Assembly: GCA_021738535.1 (NCBI GenBank)
Contig: JAIPBU010000004.1
Coordinates: 100,573-164,210 of the forward strand
DNA from: Bacteroidales bacterium
Lineage (GTDB): Bacteria; Bacteroidota; Bacteroidia; Bacteroidales; VadinHA17
Direction: 5' to 3'
Length of the DNA stretch: 63,638 nucleotides
The notes below the pieces were generated by a model. It was not told the DNA's origin, ran no database searches, and was given only the letters and a program-made list of their open reading frames with translations. The stretch's first letter is position 1. Each line of letters starts with the position of its first letter. The translations under genes and the position numbers were made by a program. Shown piece by piece: positions 26,103 through 33,975 of the stretch.

Positions 26103-27476
26103 ATGAAAGCAAAATATTTAACCGGAATAATAGCAGGACTGCTGGCATTTACAGCACCGGCAGGAGCAGCAGAAGCACCTGCAGAGGCAACTTACCCGAA
26201 AACAACTCCAGGAGTTGTTGTTAGTACATCGGTAAGAGGCCACGATTACTTCTATGCATCAAGAATAAGACGATTTCACAGATCATATGTCTCATTCGGT
26301 TTTTATTCACCGGTGTATACTGAAGCATACTGGTATACTTATCGACCCGCAACATGGGGTGTAAGTATATATGCAGGTAATACTACCTTCGGTATGGGAT
26401 ACAGCTTTGGTTATCCTGACTACTATTTCTACGGTGGATATTCACCATGGGCATATTACGGTAGCTATTATCCCTCTTATTATGGATATGATTATTACCC
26501 CGGGTATTCTTATTCTTACTGGAGCTATCCCAGGTTTACTCACAGGGTAAGGATCAGAAACAGTTATCACTATCATAATCATAATTATTATACCAATTAT
26601 TATTCAAGACCAGGGCATCATTATCAGCGTTACCTTAGCAACGACAGTTACTATAACTATCCTGCAAGTAAGTATGCATCTTACAACAGGCCGGCTAACA
26701 GCAGGCGTAATGTGTCAGCGGGTACAGCTACATATAACCGTAATGCCACAACGAGGCCGTCAGGTGATCTAAGGGCTACCCAGAGCAGGAGAGGTACAAG
26801 GGTTAATGTGGATAACCCCGGTCAGAGTAACCGGAATAACGGCAACCGGGACAACCGCGGTAATAACAGGTATCATGATAAGAACCCTAACAGGGGTAAT
26901 GAGAACAACAATAACAACAGGTATCATGATCGCAATCCAAACCGTGGAAATAACCAGGCCAATAAAACAACAATAATAAATGTTGATAACAGAAGGACAA
27001 ATGTTACCAGGGAGTCCAATACCAGGATAAATAACCGGGCAGTTAACAGGCAGGCAAACACAGTTGTAAACAGCAGGACGGGAAACAATAACCGTAGTGC
27101 AGTAAGAAGTTCTGCCACACGCAGTACAAATCGCAGTGCGGTCAGAAACTCTGGCACCAGAAGCACGAACCGCAGCGCTGTAAGAAGCTCAGGCACAAGG
27201 AATGTAAACCGCAGTGCAGTGAGAAACTCAGGCAGCAGGAGTACAAACCGCAGTGCGGTAAAAAGCTCGGGTAAAAGAAGCTCAAGCCGCAGTGCAGTAA
27301 AAAGCTCGGGTAAAAGAAGCTCAAGCCGCAGTGCGGTAAAAAGCTCAGGAAAAAGAAGCACAAACCGCAGTGCAGTAAAAAGCTCGGGTAAAAGAAGCTC
27401 AAGCCGCAGTGCAGTCAAGAGTTCCGGTTCAGAGAAAAAAAGCAAATCAACAGGTTCAAGAAGAAGCAGGCGTTAA
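26103..27476 (+). CDS. Exported Tyr-rich protein with basic 13-aa repeat tail
   Basis: The 457-residue product has a signal peptide (about 1-23, ending GAAEA) and then a striking tyrosine/glycine/serine-rich region (residues 50-200; for example YYGSYYPSYYGYDYYPGY). An Asn/Arg/Gly-rich linker (230-330) follows, and residues 330-446 are nine tandem 13-residue repeats of the type NRSAVKSSGKRSS. The tail is highly basic. AGGAGGG at 26092-26098 is a strong ribosome binding site. I recognise no enzymatic domain. The composition suggests a cell-wall, matrix or polyanion-binding protein, which is inference. It is followed by a clear terminator and by a lipoprotein of similar design. Confidence 0.7.
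   Translation: MKAKYLTGIIAGLLAFTAPAGAAEAPAEATYPKTTPGVVVSTSVRGHDYFYASRIRRFHRSYVSFGFYSPVYTEAYWYTYRPATWGVSIYAGNTTFGMGYSFGYPDYYFYGGYSPWAYYGSYYPSYYGYDYYPGYSYSYWSYPRFTHRVRIRNSYHYHNHNYYTNYYSRPGHHYQRYLSNDSYYNYPASKYASYNRPANSRRNVSAGTATYNRNATTRPSGDLRATQSRRGTRVNVDNPGQSNRNNGNRDNRGNNRYHDKNPNRGNENNNNNRYHDRNPNRGNNQANKTTIINVDNRRTNVTRESNTRINNRAVNRQANTVVNSRTGNNNRSAVRSSATRSTNRSAVRNSGTRSTNRSAVRSSGTRNVNRSAVRNSGSRSTNRSAVKSSGKRSSSRSAVKSSGKRSSSRSAVKSSGKRSTNRSAVKSSGKRSSSRSAVKSSGSEKKSKSTGSRRSRR
27090..27440 (+). repeat. Nine in-frame 39-bp tandem repeats
   Basis: Nine consecutive 39-bp units encode 13-residue repeats with the core RSAV(K/R)(S/N)SG. The 3' units are nearly identical to each other, while the 5' units have drifted, so copy number probably expanded recently from the 3' side. 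All units keep the frame. Confidence 0.9.
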
Positions 27477-27492
27477 AAGCCTGCTTTTTTTT
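27464..27492 (+). terminator. Intrinsic terminator after the Tyr-rich gene
   Basis: AAGCAGGC (27464-27471) pairs with GCCTGCTT (27479-27486) around a 7-nt loop and runs into a T tract to 27492. The hairpin includes the stop codon at 27474-27476. Confidence 0.85.
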
Positions 27493-27535
27493 ATTCTAAA
27501 AATCATCTGTTTTTATGATGTCCCTGGAAAAATCT

Positions 27536-27543
27536 TATATTTG
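27536..27543 (+). promoter_or_regulatory. -7 element (TATATTTG) for the lipoprotein gene
   Basis: TATATTTG matches the Bacteroidota -7 consensus; no TTTG is present 19 nt upstream. It would give a start near 27548 and an 84-nt untranslated leader before the ATG at 27632. Confidence 0.4.
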
Positions 27544-27631
27544 TTCTTAAGCATAATAATTTTACACTTTTAAGTTGGTATGGTTTTTGCTTCTAAATTA
27601 AGTGGATGAAACAATTTTATCGGAGGTCAAA

Positions 27632-28951
27632 ATGAAAACTTATCTTTACATAGCAGTATTAGCAATATTTCTTTTAAGTAGCTGTTCTTCATCGCTTTAT
27701 GTTAGCGGGGAATATGATGATCTCTACTATACACCTGCACCTCAGGAAGTATATGTTGCAGAATCAACAGTTCCTGAGCAGGCATATTCATCCATATCAG
27801 AGATAGAGGATAAATATGATCTTGATACACTTGTGGCTGACACATACCTTGATCCTGCCGAATATAACAAGGATCTTCAGTATTACGACAGCGACAGCAG
27901 GGATGCCTTTGATTATTATAGCGGCGTCTCATATTCAAACTATATAAACAGGTTTTACGGTAATTACTTTGATCCCTACTGGAGAGATCCTTTCTACAGT
28001 GGATTGAGATATGGCATGTCTTTCGGATACCCGTATTATTCACATTTCAGATATTATGATCCGTTTTACAGCCCATATTATTACTCGTATTACAGGGATC
28101 CTTTCTATTCTCCCTACTTTGGCTCATCTTATTACTACAGTCCATATTCATACTATGGATATGGCGGTTACGGAGGATGGGGTATTAGTCCCTATTACAG
28201 GAATTATGCCAGCAATGTTGAGTATTACCAGACACCTGTCAGGAGAAGGTCCTCTTACAGCACTTTATCTAACCGTTATGTCAGCGGAACTTCCCAGAGA
28301 AGCAATACTGCTGTAAATTCTTCATCAAGAAGAACGGCAAGCAGCGGTGAATCTGTAAATGTCAGTTCAGGTGAAGGCAGTAGAAGGACTACCAGGAGTA
28401 CAATTGTATCTAATAACACCAATGTGCGTAATGCAACAGATCCTGGTGAAAGGTCAGTAAGCAGCTCATCAGCAAGGCGTACAAGGGTTAATGCAACTAC
28501 AAGGGCAGCTTCCAAACCTGAATATAGCAACAGTAGCAGAACATACAAACCTACTTATTCAAATCCCAGGATGAGTACAAGGCCTGCATATAACAGTACC
28601 AACAACAGGAGCTCTACTGTAAGAAGCAGTAACCCGGGTAGTGCAGTGAGGAGTCGTTCTGCAAACGTTTCCTCGGTTAACCGTTCCTCAGGAAGGTCAA
28701 TAATCAACAGCTCATCAGGAAGAAGTTCTTCGCGTTCCATTATAAACCGCTCTTCTTCAAGGAGCAGCAGTAGTTTTGGAAATACAAGGTCTTCATCAGT
28801 GAGGTCGAGCGGAAGAAGCAGCTCTTCATCAATTGGAAGCAGCAGGTCCTCATCATCCGTGAGCAGATCATCAGGTTCAGTTTCTTCAAGCAGGTCTTCA
28901 TCATCCTCTTCCTCCAGGAGCTCTGGATCAAGCGGATCAAGAAGGCGTTAG
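27632..28951 (+). CDS. Tyr-rich lipoprotein with Ser/Arg repeat tail
   Basis: I start at the ATG at 27632 (439 residues) because CGGAGG lies 6-7 nt upstream; the GTG at 27602 would add ten residues before the signal peptide. A lipobox LLSSC puts the lipidated Cys near residue 18. An acidic stretch (about 25-90) is followed by a Tyr/Ser/Phe-rich region (95-200, for example YYSYYRDPFYSPYF) and a Ser/Arg/Asn-rich tail to the C-terminus (SSSRSSGRSS-like). It repeats the plan of the preceding gene without sharing its 13-residue unit. Function is unknown; a lipid-anchored envelope or surface component is likely. Confidence 0.7.
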   Translation: MKTYLYIAVLAIFLLSSCSSSLYVSGEYDDLYYTPAPQEVYVAESTVPEQAYSSISEIEDKYDLDTLVADTYLDPAEYNKDLQYYDSDSRDAFDYYSGVSYSNYINRFYGNYFDPYWRDPFYSGLRYGMSFGYPYYSHFRYYDPFYSPYYYSYYRDPFYSPYFGSSYYYSPYSYYGYGGYGGWGISPYYRNYASNVEYYQTPVRRRSSYSTLSNRYVSGTSQRSNTAVNSSSRRTASSGESVNVSSGEGSRRTTRSTIVSNNTNVRNATDPGERSVSSSSARRTRVNATTRAASKPEYSNSSRTYKPTYSNPRMSTRPAYNSTNNRSSTVRSSNPGSAVRSRSANVSSVNRSSGRSIINSSSGRSSSRSIINRSSSRSSSSFGNTRSSSVRSSGRSSSSSIGSSRSSSSVSRSSGSVSSSRSSSSSSSRSSGSSGSRRR

Positions 28952-29048
28952 GAATGATGGTGCCGTTAGTTTAATTTTTTTGTACAATAATGTTTATTAT
29001 ATCGTCCCAAAAAAAAGGATGACAAGGATAATATTAAATATAGTGAAA

Positions 29049-30524
29049 ATGAAAAAAGCAATAATAATACTGATCACAGCAATAACTGCGCTTGCAGGTG
29101 CAAGGGCACAGACTATTGATGAGGCTCTGTGGTACTCTCAGATTTTTTACGGAGGCTCAGCAAGATTCCAGGCTATGGGAGGAGCTTTTACAGCACTTGG
29201 AGGTGATCTTTCAGTTTTAAGCCAGAACCCGGCGGGACTGGCAGTATACAGGTCAATGGAACTTAACCTGTCGCCCCAGATGTATTATAATAACTCTTTG
29301 ACTAATTATAATAATACAGAATCAAATGAGTATGCCTATAAGTTAAATATGAACCAGGCAGGTTTAGTTTTTCCCCTCGTTTCCAATGAAAAGACAGAAG
29401 GCCTTGCCGGTTTAAACCTTGGTTATTCCTATAACAGGACCAATAATTTTAACCAGAATACACTTATCAGGGGAGTAAATGAAAACAGCTCAATGGCAGA
29501 TTACTGGACTGATATTGCCGATGGAACCTATTTTTCAGATCTTGACGGAGCTCCCGGTGCTGCTTTTGAGGTTTGGATTATTGACACCCTGAGCGGGTCA
29601 AATGGCTACAGCTATGGAACCACATTCTCACAATATGGTGATAACACCAACTCCACATACGGGCAAACAGTCAGAAGACTTGTCTCAAGAGAAGGTCATA
29701 TGGGAGAACATGCATTCAGTGTCTCCGCAAACTTAGGACACAAAGTATACCTGGGAGCAACCCTCGGTTTTAGTAAGGTAGATTCATATTCAACATATGA
29801 ACATACTGAAACTGATAACCAGGACCAGATCTTTGATTTTAATAATTTTTCTTATAATGATGTTGTTGAAACATATGGTACCGGGTACTTGCTTAAGCTG
29901 GGAGTAATAGTAAGGCCCGTGAAAATGCTCAGACTTGGTTTTGCATTTCACACCCCTACTGTTTACAGGCTAGATGAGTATTATTATGACGGTATACGTT
30001 CAGAATTTGACAATGGTGATTATTATACATGGGAGAATGAACCCTACAGGTTCTCCTATACCCTGACGACCCCGTTAAGGGCAATGGCAGGAGCTGCAGT
30101 GCAGCTGGGTAAAAGAGGAATGCTGAGTGCTGATTATGAGTTTGTTGATTACAGGATGGCCCGTTTTTCACGCGCTTCTGATGACTACAACTATAGCTAT
30201 GAGAACCAGGATATCAAGGATATATATGATGTTGCACACAACCTGAGGTTCGGTGCCGAATTCAGGATGAATGCACTTTATTTAAGAGGTGGATATGCAC
30301 TATATGGAAGCCCGTTTGTCCAGGGAGAAGATAACGAAGATAATATTCATTCAGTTTATTCAGCCGGTATAGGCTTCAGGCAACGCAACTTCTCTTTTGA
30401 CATTTCATATGCTCTCAGAAGTAATACCCAGGAATATTTCATGTATAACCATCCGGATATAAATCCTGCAGAGGTTACTTATAACAGGCATATGGTAACA
30501 GCTACACTGGGACTCAGGTTCTGA
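29049..30524 (+). CDS. OmpP1/FadL-family outer-membrane protein
   Basis: The ATG at 29049 begins a normal signal peptide (MKKAIIILITAITALAG..RAQ), so I prefer it over the earlier start at 28980; the product is 491 residues. The mature N-terminus has the FadL hallmark SARFQAMGGAFTALGGD and LSQNPAGLAVYRS, followed by an aromatic-rich barrel ending in LGLRF with a terminal Phe. FadL-like porins take up hydrophobic compounds. It is 97 nt after the Tyr-rich lipoprotein and overlaps wbqC tail-to-tail by 11 nt. The substrate cannot be inferred. Confidence 0.85.
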   Translation: MKKAIIILITAITALAGARAQTIDEALWYSQIFYGGSARFQAMGGAFTALGGDLSVLSQNPAGLAVYRSMELNLSPQMYYNNSLTNYNNTESNEYAYKLNMNQAGLVFPLVSNEKTEGLAGLNLGYSYNRTNNFNQNTLIRGVNENSSMADYWTDIADGTYFSDLDGAPGAAFEVWIIDTLSGSNGYSYGTTFSQYGDNTNSTYGQTVRRLVSREGHMGEHAFSVSANLGHKVYLGATLGFSKVDSYSTYEHTETDNQDQIFDFNNFSYNDVVETYGTGYLLKLGVIVRPVKMLRLGFAFHTPTVYRLDEYYYDGIRSEFDNGDYYTWENEPYRFSYTLTTPLRAMAGAAVQLGKRGMLSADYEFVDYRMARFSRASDDYNYSYENQDIKDIYDVAHNLRFGAEFRMNALYLRGGYALYGSPFVQGEDNEDNIHSVYSAGIGFRQRNFSFDISYALRSNTQEYFMYNHPDINPAEVTYNRHMVTATLGLRF

Positions 30525-31128
30525 GGCATGACCATGTTTCAGGTCCCATGTTAAAGATAAGGTCTATTATACTGAGGTTAGGTTTGAAACCATGTATGGG
30601 ACTGAATACCTGGAAGTATTCAAGCGCAGCAGAGACACTCTCTTTCTTAGGTGTGATACTAAATCTCAGGTCATTATTATCCTTGTAGGAACTGTTAAAT
30701 GAGCTGCTTGTGCCTATCTCAGTACCCGTTTCAAGGATATTGTTGATTGTCATTAGTATATCCATATTCAGATCAAGAAGGTATTTATGACCTGATTCCA
30801 GCGGCTTTAATACATCATCTTTGTAAAATTCAAAGAAGGCAGATGAATTATATGCAGACTTTATTGCATGCAGGTGTTCTCTCTGCCACTTCCTTGAGTT
30901 GTCAATCCTGAGGTCTTTTATCTTAACCTTATGGAAGCTACCTCTTTCAACAGGCACTGTAAGTGGTAATACACCATTGGCGCTGTATATGCAGCAGCGG
31001 TTCCTGTAAGTTTGTTTAGAGTAATTCTCATGTTTCTCAATGAGTACACTGTCAGAATTAATTAACTCCTTAAAATAAATTACAGGCGGGTAATAAGCAG
31101 TGGACAGGATAGTTTTTTTATAAGTCAC
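30514..31128 (-). CDS. WbqC-like family protein
   Basis: The 204-residue protein shows the WbqC-like pattern: STAYYPPVIYF at the N-terminus, KQTYRNRCCIYSANGVLPLTVPV, and WQREHLHAIKSAYNSSAFFEFY. WbqC proteins are found in polysaccharide gene clusters, and their reaction is unknown. It lies 11 nt downstream of larB and is probably the last gene of the lar operon. No glycosyltransferases are nearby, so its presence here may be incidental. Confidence 0.8.
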   Translation of the reverse strand: MTYKKTILSTAYYPPVIYFKELINSDSVLIEKHENYSKQTYRNRCCIYSANGVLPLTVPVERGSFHKVKIKDLRIDNSRKWQREHLHAIKSAYNSSAFFEFYKDDVLKPLESGHKYLLDLNMDILMTINNILETGTEIGTSSSFNSSYKDNNDLRFSITPKKESVSAALEYFQVFSPIHGFKPNLSIIDLIFNMGPETWSCLRT

Positions 31129-31139
31129 TTGAAAACATC

Positions 31140-31886
31140 TTATAGGTTATTGATCATGCTGGCATTGAAACCTGCACCGAACCCGTTGTCTATGTTTACA
31201 ACACTCACTCCTGAGGCACAGCTTGTCAGCATAGCAAGGAGCGCGGATATACCATTAAAACTTGCTCCGTAACCCACGCTGGTAGGCACAGCTATTACGG
31301 GCATATCAACAATCCCGCCAACCACACTTGCCAGGGCTCCTTCCATTCCTGCAATTACAATTGCCACCCGGCATTCCTTGATTTCAGGCAGATTATCAAG
31401 AAGCCTGTGTATACCTGCAACACCTGCATCATATATCCTGCTTACATTATTGCCGAGCAATTCACATGTCACAGCAGCTTCTTCGGCTACCGGGATATCA
31501 GAAGTGCCGGCTGTAATAACAGCAATTTTCGTTTTTGCAGGCTCTCTTTTTTTATTGCTTATACTTATGATCCTGGCCTCTTCATGCCACACGGCATCTC
31601 CGGCCGCAGATGACACTGCCTCATATTTATCCCGGGTTGCCCTGGTCCCAATTACATTTTCCCCGCTTTGTGATATATGCCTGAAAATGTCTCTTACCTG
31701 CTCCAAGGTTTTACCCTCGCAGAACACTATCTCTGGATAGCCTGTCCTAAGCTCGCGGTGGTGATCTATCCTGGCAAAGCCAAGATCAGTGTAAGGAAAA
31801 TACTTGAGTTTTTCAAAGGCCTTATTTACATCAGTTTTACCCTCAGACAGATCTTCAAGTATTCTTAATATTTCTTCCCTGTTCAT
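31140..31886 (-). CDS. larB: Nickel-pincer cofactor synthesis carboxylase LarB
   Basis: The 248-residue protein carboxylates and hydrolyses nicotinic acid adenine dinucleotide in the first step of nickel-pincer nucleotide synthesis. It has the PurE-like domain (ITAGTSDIPVAEEA, IVIAGMEGALASVVGG, AVPTSVGYGASF) and the conserved cysteine (Cys223 in MLTSCASG) thought to bind the pyridine ring, followed by VVNIDNGFGAG. Together with larC and larE upstream it forms a complete cofactor pathway. No larA gene is visible in the window. Confidence 0.93.
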   Translation of the reverse strand: MNREEILRILEDLSEGKTDVNKAFEKLKYFPYTDLGFARIDHHRELRTGYPEIVFCEGKTLEQVRDIFRHISQSGENVIGTRATRDKYEAVSSAAGDAVWHEEARIISISNKKREPAKTKIAVITAGTSDIPVAEEAAVTCELLGNNVSRIYDAGVAGIHRLLDNLPEIKECRVAIVIAGMEGALASVVGGIVDMPVIAVPTSVGYGASFNGISALLAMLTSCASGVSVVNIDNGFGAGFNASMINNL

Positions 31887-31889
31887 TCT

Positions 31890-32687
31890 TTATAAATTTT
31901 TGTTCATACTCCCGGTACGGTATCCTTCAAGATCCAGGCTTATGTAGTCTATACCTGCTGCCTTAAAAGAACGGATAATACCGGACCTTGTTTCTTCTTT
32001 GATTATTTCTTCAAAATGTTCCGGGCTGACTTCTATCCTGGCGCTTTTATTCTGCAGCCTGACCCTGGCTCCCCTGAAGCCCAGCCTGTGCAGAAACAAT
32101 TCAGATTCTTCAATCTTCTGAAGATCATCCGGATTTATTTCATAGTTATAAGGCAAACGTGTAAGGAGGCATGCATAAGCAGGCTTATCCCAGATCTCAA
32201 GTCCATATTCTTTCAACTCATTTCTTATCTCCTTCTTTACCAGACCTGCTTCAAGCAGCGGGCTCATGATATTTAACTCTTTAAGTGCTCTTAACCCCGG
32301 GCGATAATCGCTAATGTCATCTGCATTACTTCCATCGGCAATAATATTGTATCCCTCTTCTTTTGCAAATTTCTTAATACTGTTGAAGAGTATTGTCTTG
32401 CATAAATAACACCTGTTACTGGGATTTTCTTTTATGGCACCGGGCAGCGCCAGTTCAATTATTTTGTGTTTAACGTGTAAGGTCCTGCAGAAGCTTTTGG
32501 CTTCTTCTATCTCCCAGTCAGGAATATAAGGGGTTTTTACAGTTATCGCACAAACTTCAGCATTTGAACGTGTCCTCAGTAAATGTAACAGGAAGGTACT
32601 GTCAACGCCTCCTGAGAATGCAACAAGAATGCGATCTGAAGGTTTAAATACGCTAAGCAGTTTTTCTATTTTATCCTTTGTTTTCAT
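31890..32687 (-). CDS. larE: Pincer cofactor sulfur transferase LarE (three-Cys type)
   Basis: The 265-residue PP-loop protein adenylates and thiolates the pyridinium biscarboxylate intermediate. I start at the ATG at 32687 (MKTKDKIEKLL); a TTG four codons earlier is less likely. The PP-loop is VAFSGGVDSTFLLHLL. Cys173 in KPAYACLLTR corresponds to the sulfur-donating cysteine. Cys93 and Cys96 in NRCYLCK add a CxxC, which together with Cys173 fits the [4Fe-4S]-dependent LarE subtype rather than the sacrificial single-Cys form. The start overlaps the larC end by 17 nt. Confidence 0.9.
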   Translation of the reverse strand: MKTKDKIEKLLSVFKPSDRILVAFSGGVDSTFLLHLLRTRSNAEVCAITVKTPYIPDWEIEEAKSFCRTLHVKHKIIELALPGAIKENPSNRCYLCKTILFNSIKKFAKEEGYNIIADGSNADDISDYRPGLRALKELNIMSPLLEAGLVKKEIRNELKEYGLEIWDKPAYACLLTRLPYNYEINPDDLQKIEESELFLHRLGFRGARVRLQNKSARIEVSPEHFEEIIKEETRSGIIRSFKAAGIDYISLDLEGYRTGSMNKNL

Positions 32688-33849
32688 AAATAGCAGCAAT
32701 AATACTATTATAAACTTCAGTAAGTGGTAAATTGTTCTTTCGGGCTGCAGCTATGCAATCTGATATCTCGGGTTTGGCCGAAACCGGCACATCATTATGC
32801 CAGGCATATTTAACCCCTATCCTGCCAAATTCTGTTTCTATGCTTCCTGTTTTTCTCTTTAGTGTGTGCTTATCTATCGTAAAAATTCTCAGTCCCAGCG
32901 TGGTTGATTCAAGGTATAGTAACTCTTTGATATTTTCAATTTCGCTTTCTTTGCAAAGGATGCTGATTTTTGTTGCAGGTCGTGACCGCTTCATTGTTAT
33001 GGGAGTAAGATACACATCAGCAGCTCCTTTTTCAAAGAGTTTTGCTGTAAGGTTTTCATACATTTCAGGGTTCATATCATCTATATTGGTCTCAATAACA
33101 AATGCTTTATGTCCCTCTGTTTTCTCTTCAGACGCTTGGCCAATGTAAACTCTCATTAAATTTGGTAATGAATCATTGTCTTTCTGTCCTACCCCGTATC
33201 CTGTTTTAAGGATGGTCATGTCGATCTTTTCACTAAATTCTGATGTAAGAGTTTTTATTATGGCTGCCCCTGTTGGAGTGGTAGCCTCAAAATCTACCCG
33301 GCCCATGCGTACCGGAATGTCTTTTACTATCTCTGCAGTGGCAGGAGCCGGGACGGGAAGAGTGCCATGAGCACATTTTACAAATCCACCTCCCAATTCT
33401 ACAGGAGATGATATTACCCTGTCAATACCCAGTTTTTTATGACAGATAGCTGCACCTGCTATATCGATTATGGAATCCACAGCACCAACTTCATGAAAAT
33501 GGACCTTGTTAATATCAATGTTATGTACTTTAGCCTCAGCTTCAGCAACTTTTATAAATATGTTCATGGCAGTTTCCTTTACTGCTGGATCGAGAGTGCT
33601 CTTTGATATAATGTTTTCAATATCAGCCAGGTGCCGGTGTACCTGTTCTTCGCGTGTCATTACAACTGTTGCTTTTGTCCCTGTTATACCATGCCGCTGA
33701 TCCTTCTCAACATCCAGTCTCCAGCCATCAAGACCGAGCTTTTCCAATTCATTCCTCAGGTAATCTGCAGCCACACCCAGGTCTATCATTGCACCAAGAT
33801 TCATGTCGCCACTGATCCCGGAAAAACATTCGTAGTATAATATTTTCAT
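32671..33849 (-). CDS. larC: Pincer cofactor nickel insertase LarC
   Basis: The 392-residue protein inserts nickel into the pincer cofactor by CTP-dependent cyclometallation. It starts at the ATG at 33849 with the family opening MKILYYECFSGISGDMNLGA; VHFHEVGAVDSIIDIAGAA and the C-terminal LarC2 part (ETNIDDMNPEMYENL, KRSRPATKISILC) are in one continuous frame. In Lactiplantibacillus the protein is made from larC1 and larC2 by frameshifting; here no frameshift is needed. It is the first gene of larC-larE-larB-wbqC. Confidence 0.93.
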   Translation of the reverse strand: MKILYYECFSGISGDMNLGAMIDLGVAADYLRNELEKLGLDGWRLDVEKDQRHGITGTKATVVMTREEQVHRHLADIENIISKSTLDPAVKETAMNIFIKVAEAEAKVHNIDINKVHFHEVGAVDSIIDIAGAAICHKKLGIDRVISSPVELGGGFVKCAHGTLPVPAPATAEIVKDIPVRMGRVDFEATTPTGAAIIKTLTSEFSEKIDMTILKTGYGVGQKDNDSLPNLMRVYIGQASEEKTEGHKAFVIETNIDDMNPEMYENLTAKLFEKGAADVYLTPITMKRSRPATKISILCKESEIENIKELLYLESTTLGLRIFTIDKHTLKRKTGSIETEFGRIGVKYAWHNDVPVSAKPEISDCIAAARKNNLPLTEVYNSIIAAIYENKG

Positions 33850-33870
33850 GATTGAAGTATTTTTAAACAA

Positions 33871-33892
33871 ATGCTAAGATAATATTTAGCAT
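33871..33892. repeat. 7-bp inverted repeat upstream of larC
   Basis: ATGCTAA (33871-33877) and TTAGCAT (33886-33892) form a perfect palindrome with an 8-nt spacer, 22 nt upstream of the larC ATG in the divergent lar/DUF362 region. It could be an operator or a small hairpin; no regulator is encoded nearby. Confidence 0.45.
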
Positions 33893-33918
33893 ACTATTTC
33901 TGATTATTATTTTACTAT

Positions 33919-33949
33919 TTTGAGGGTATACATTTAATTGCAATATTTG
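33919..33949 (+). promoter_or_regulatory. Promoter of the DUF362-polyferredoxin genes
   Basis: TTTG (33919-33922), a 19-nt spacer and AATATTTG (33942-33949), one mismatch from TANNTTTG, would start transcription near 33954, about 22 nt before the ATG at 33976. Confidence 0.55.
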
Positions 33950-33975
33950 CAGGGTAACAAGCATACAAATATACT

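Noticed and set aside
26924..27445. Long open frame on the minus strand opposite the 39-bp repeats
   Set aside because: It is a by-product of the repetitive coding sequence; no start signal, and the plus-strand protein is clearly real.
28276..28740. Leu-rich minus-strand frames opposite the Ser/Arg tail of the lipoprotein
   Set aside because: These are the antisense reading of Ser/Arg codons, with no ribosome binding site.
32671..33849. Frameshifted larC as in Lactiplantibacillus
   Set aside because: Both halves of LarC are in one frame; no shift is required.
33966..33973. TATATTTG on the minus strand as a larC promoter
   Set aside because: It lies over 110 nt from the larC ATG and has no -33 partner; possible but not supported.
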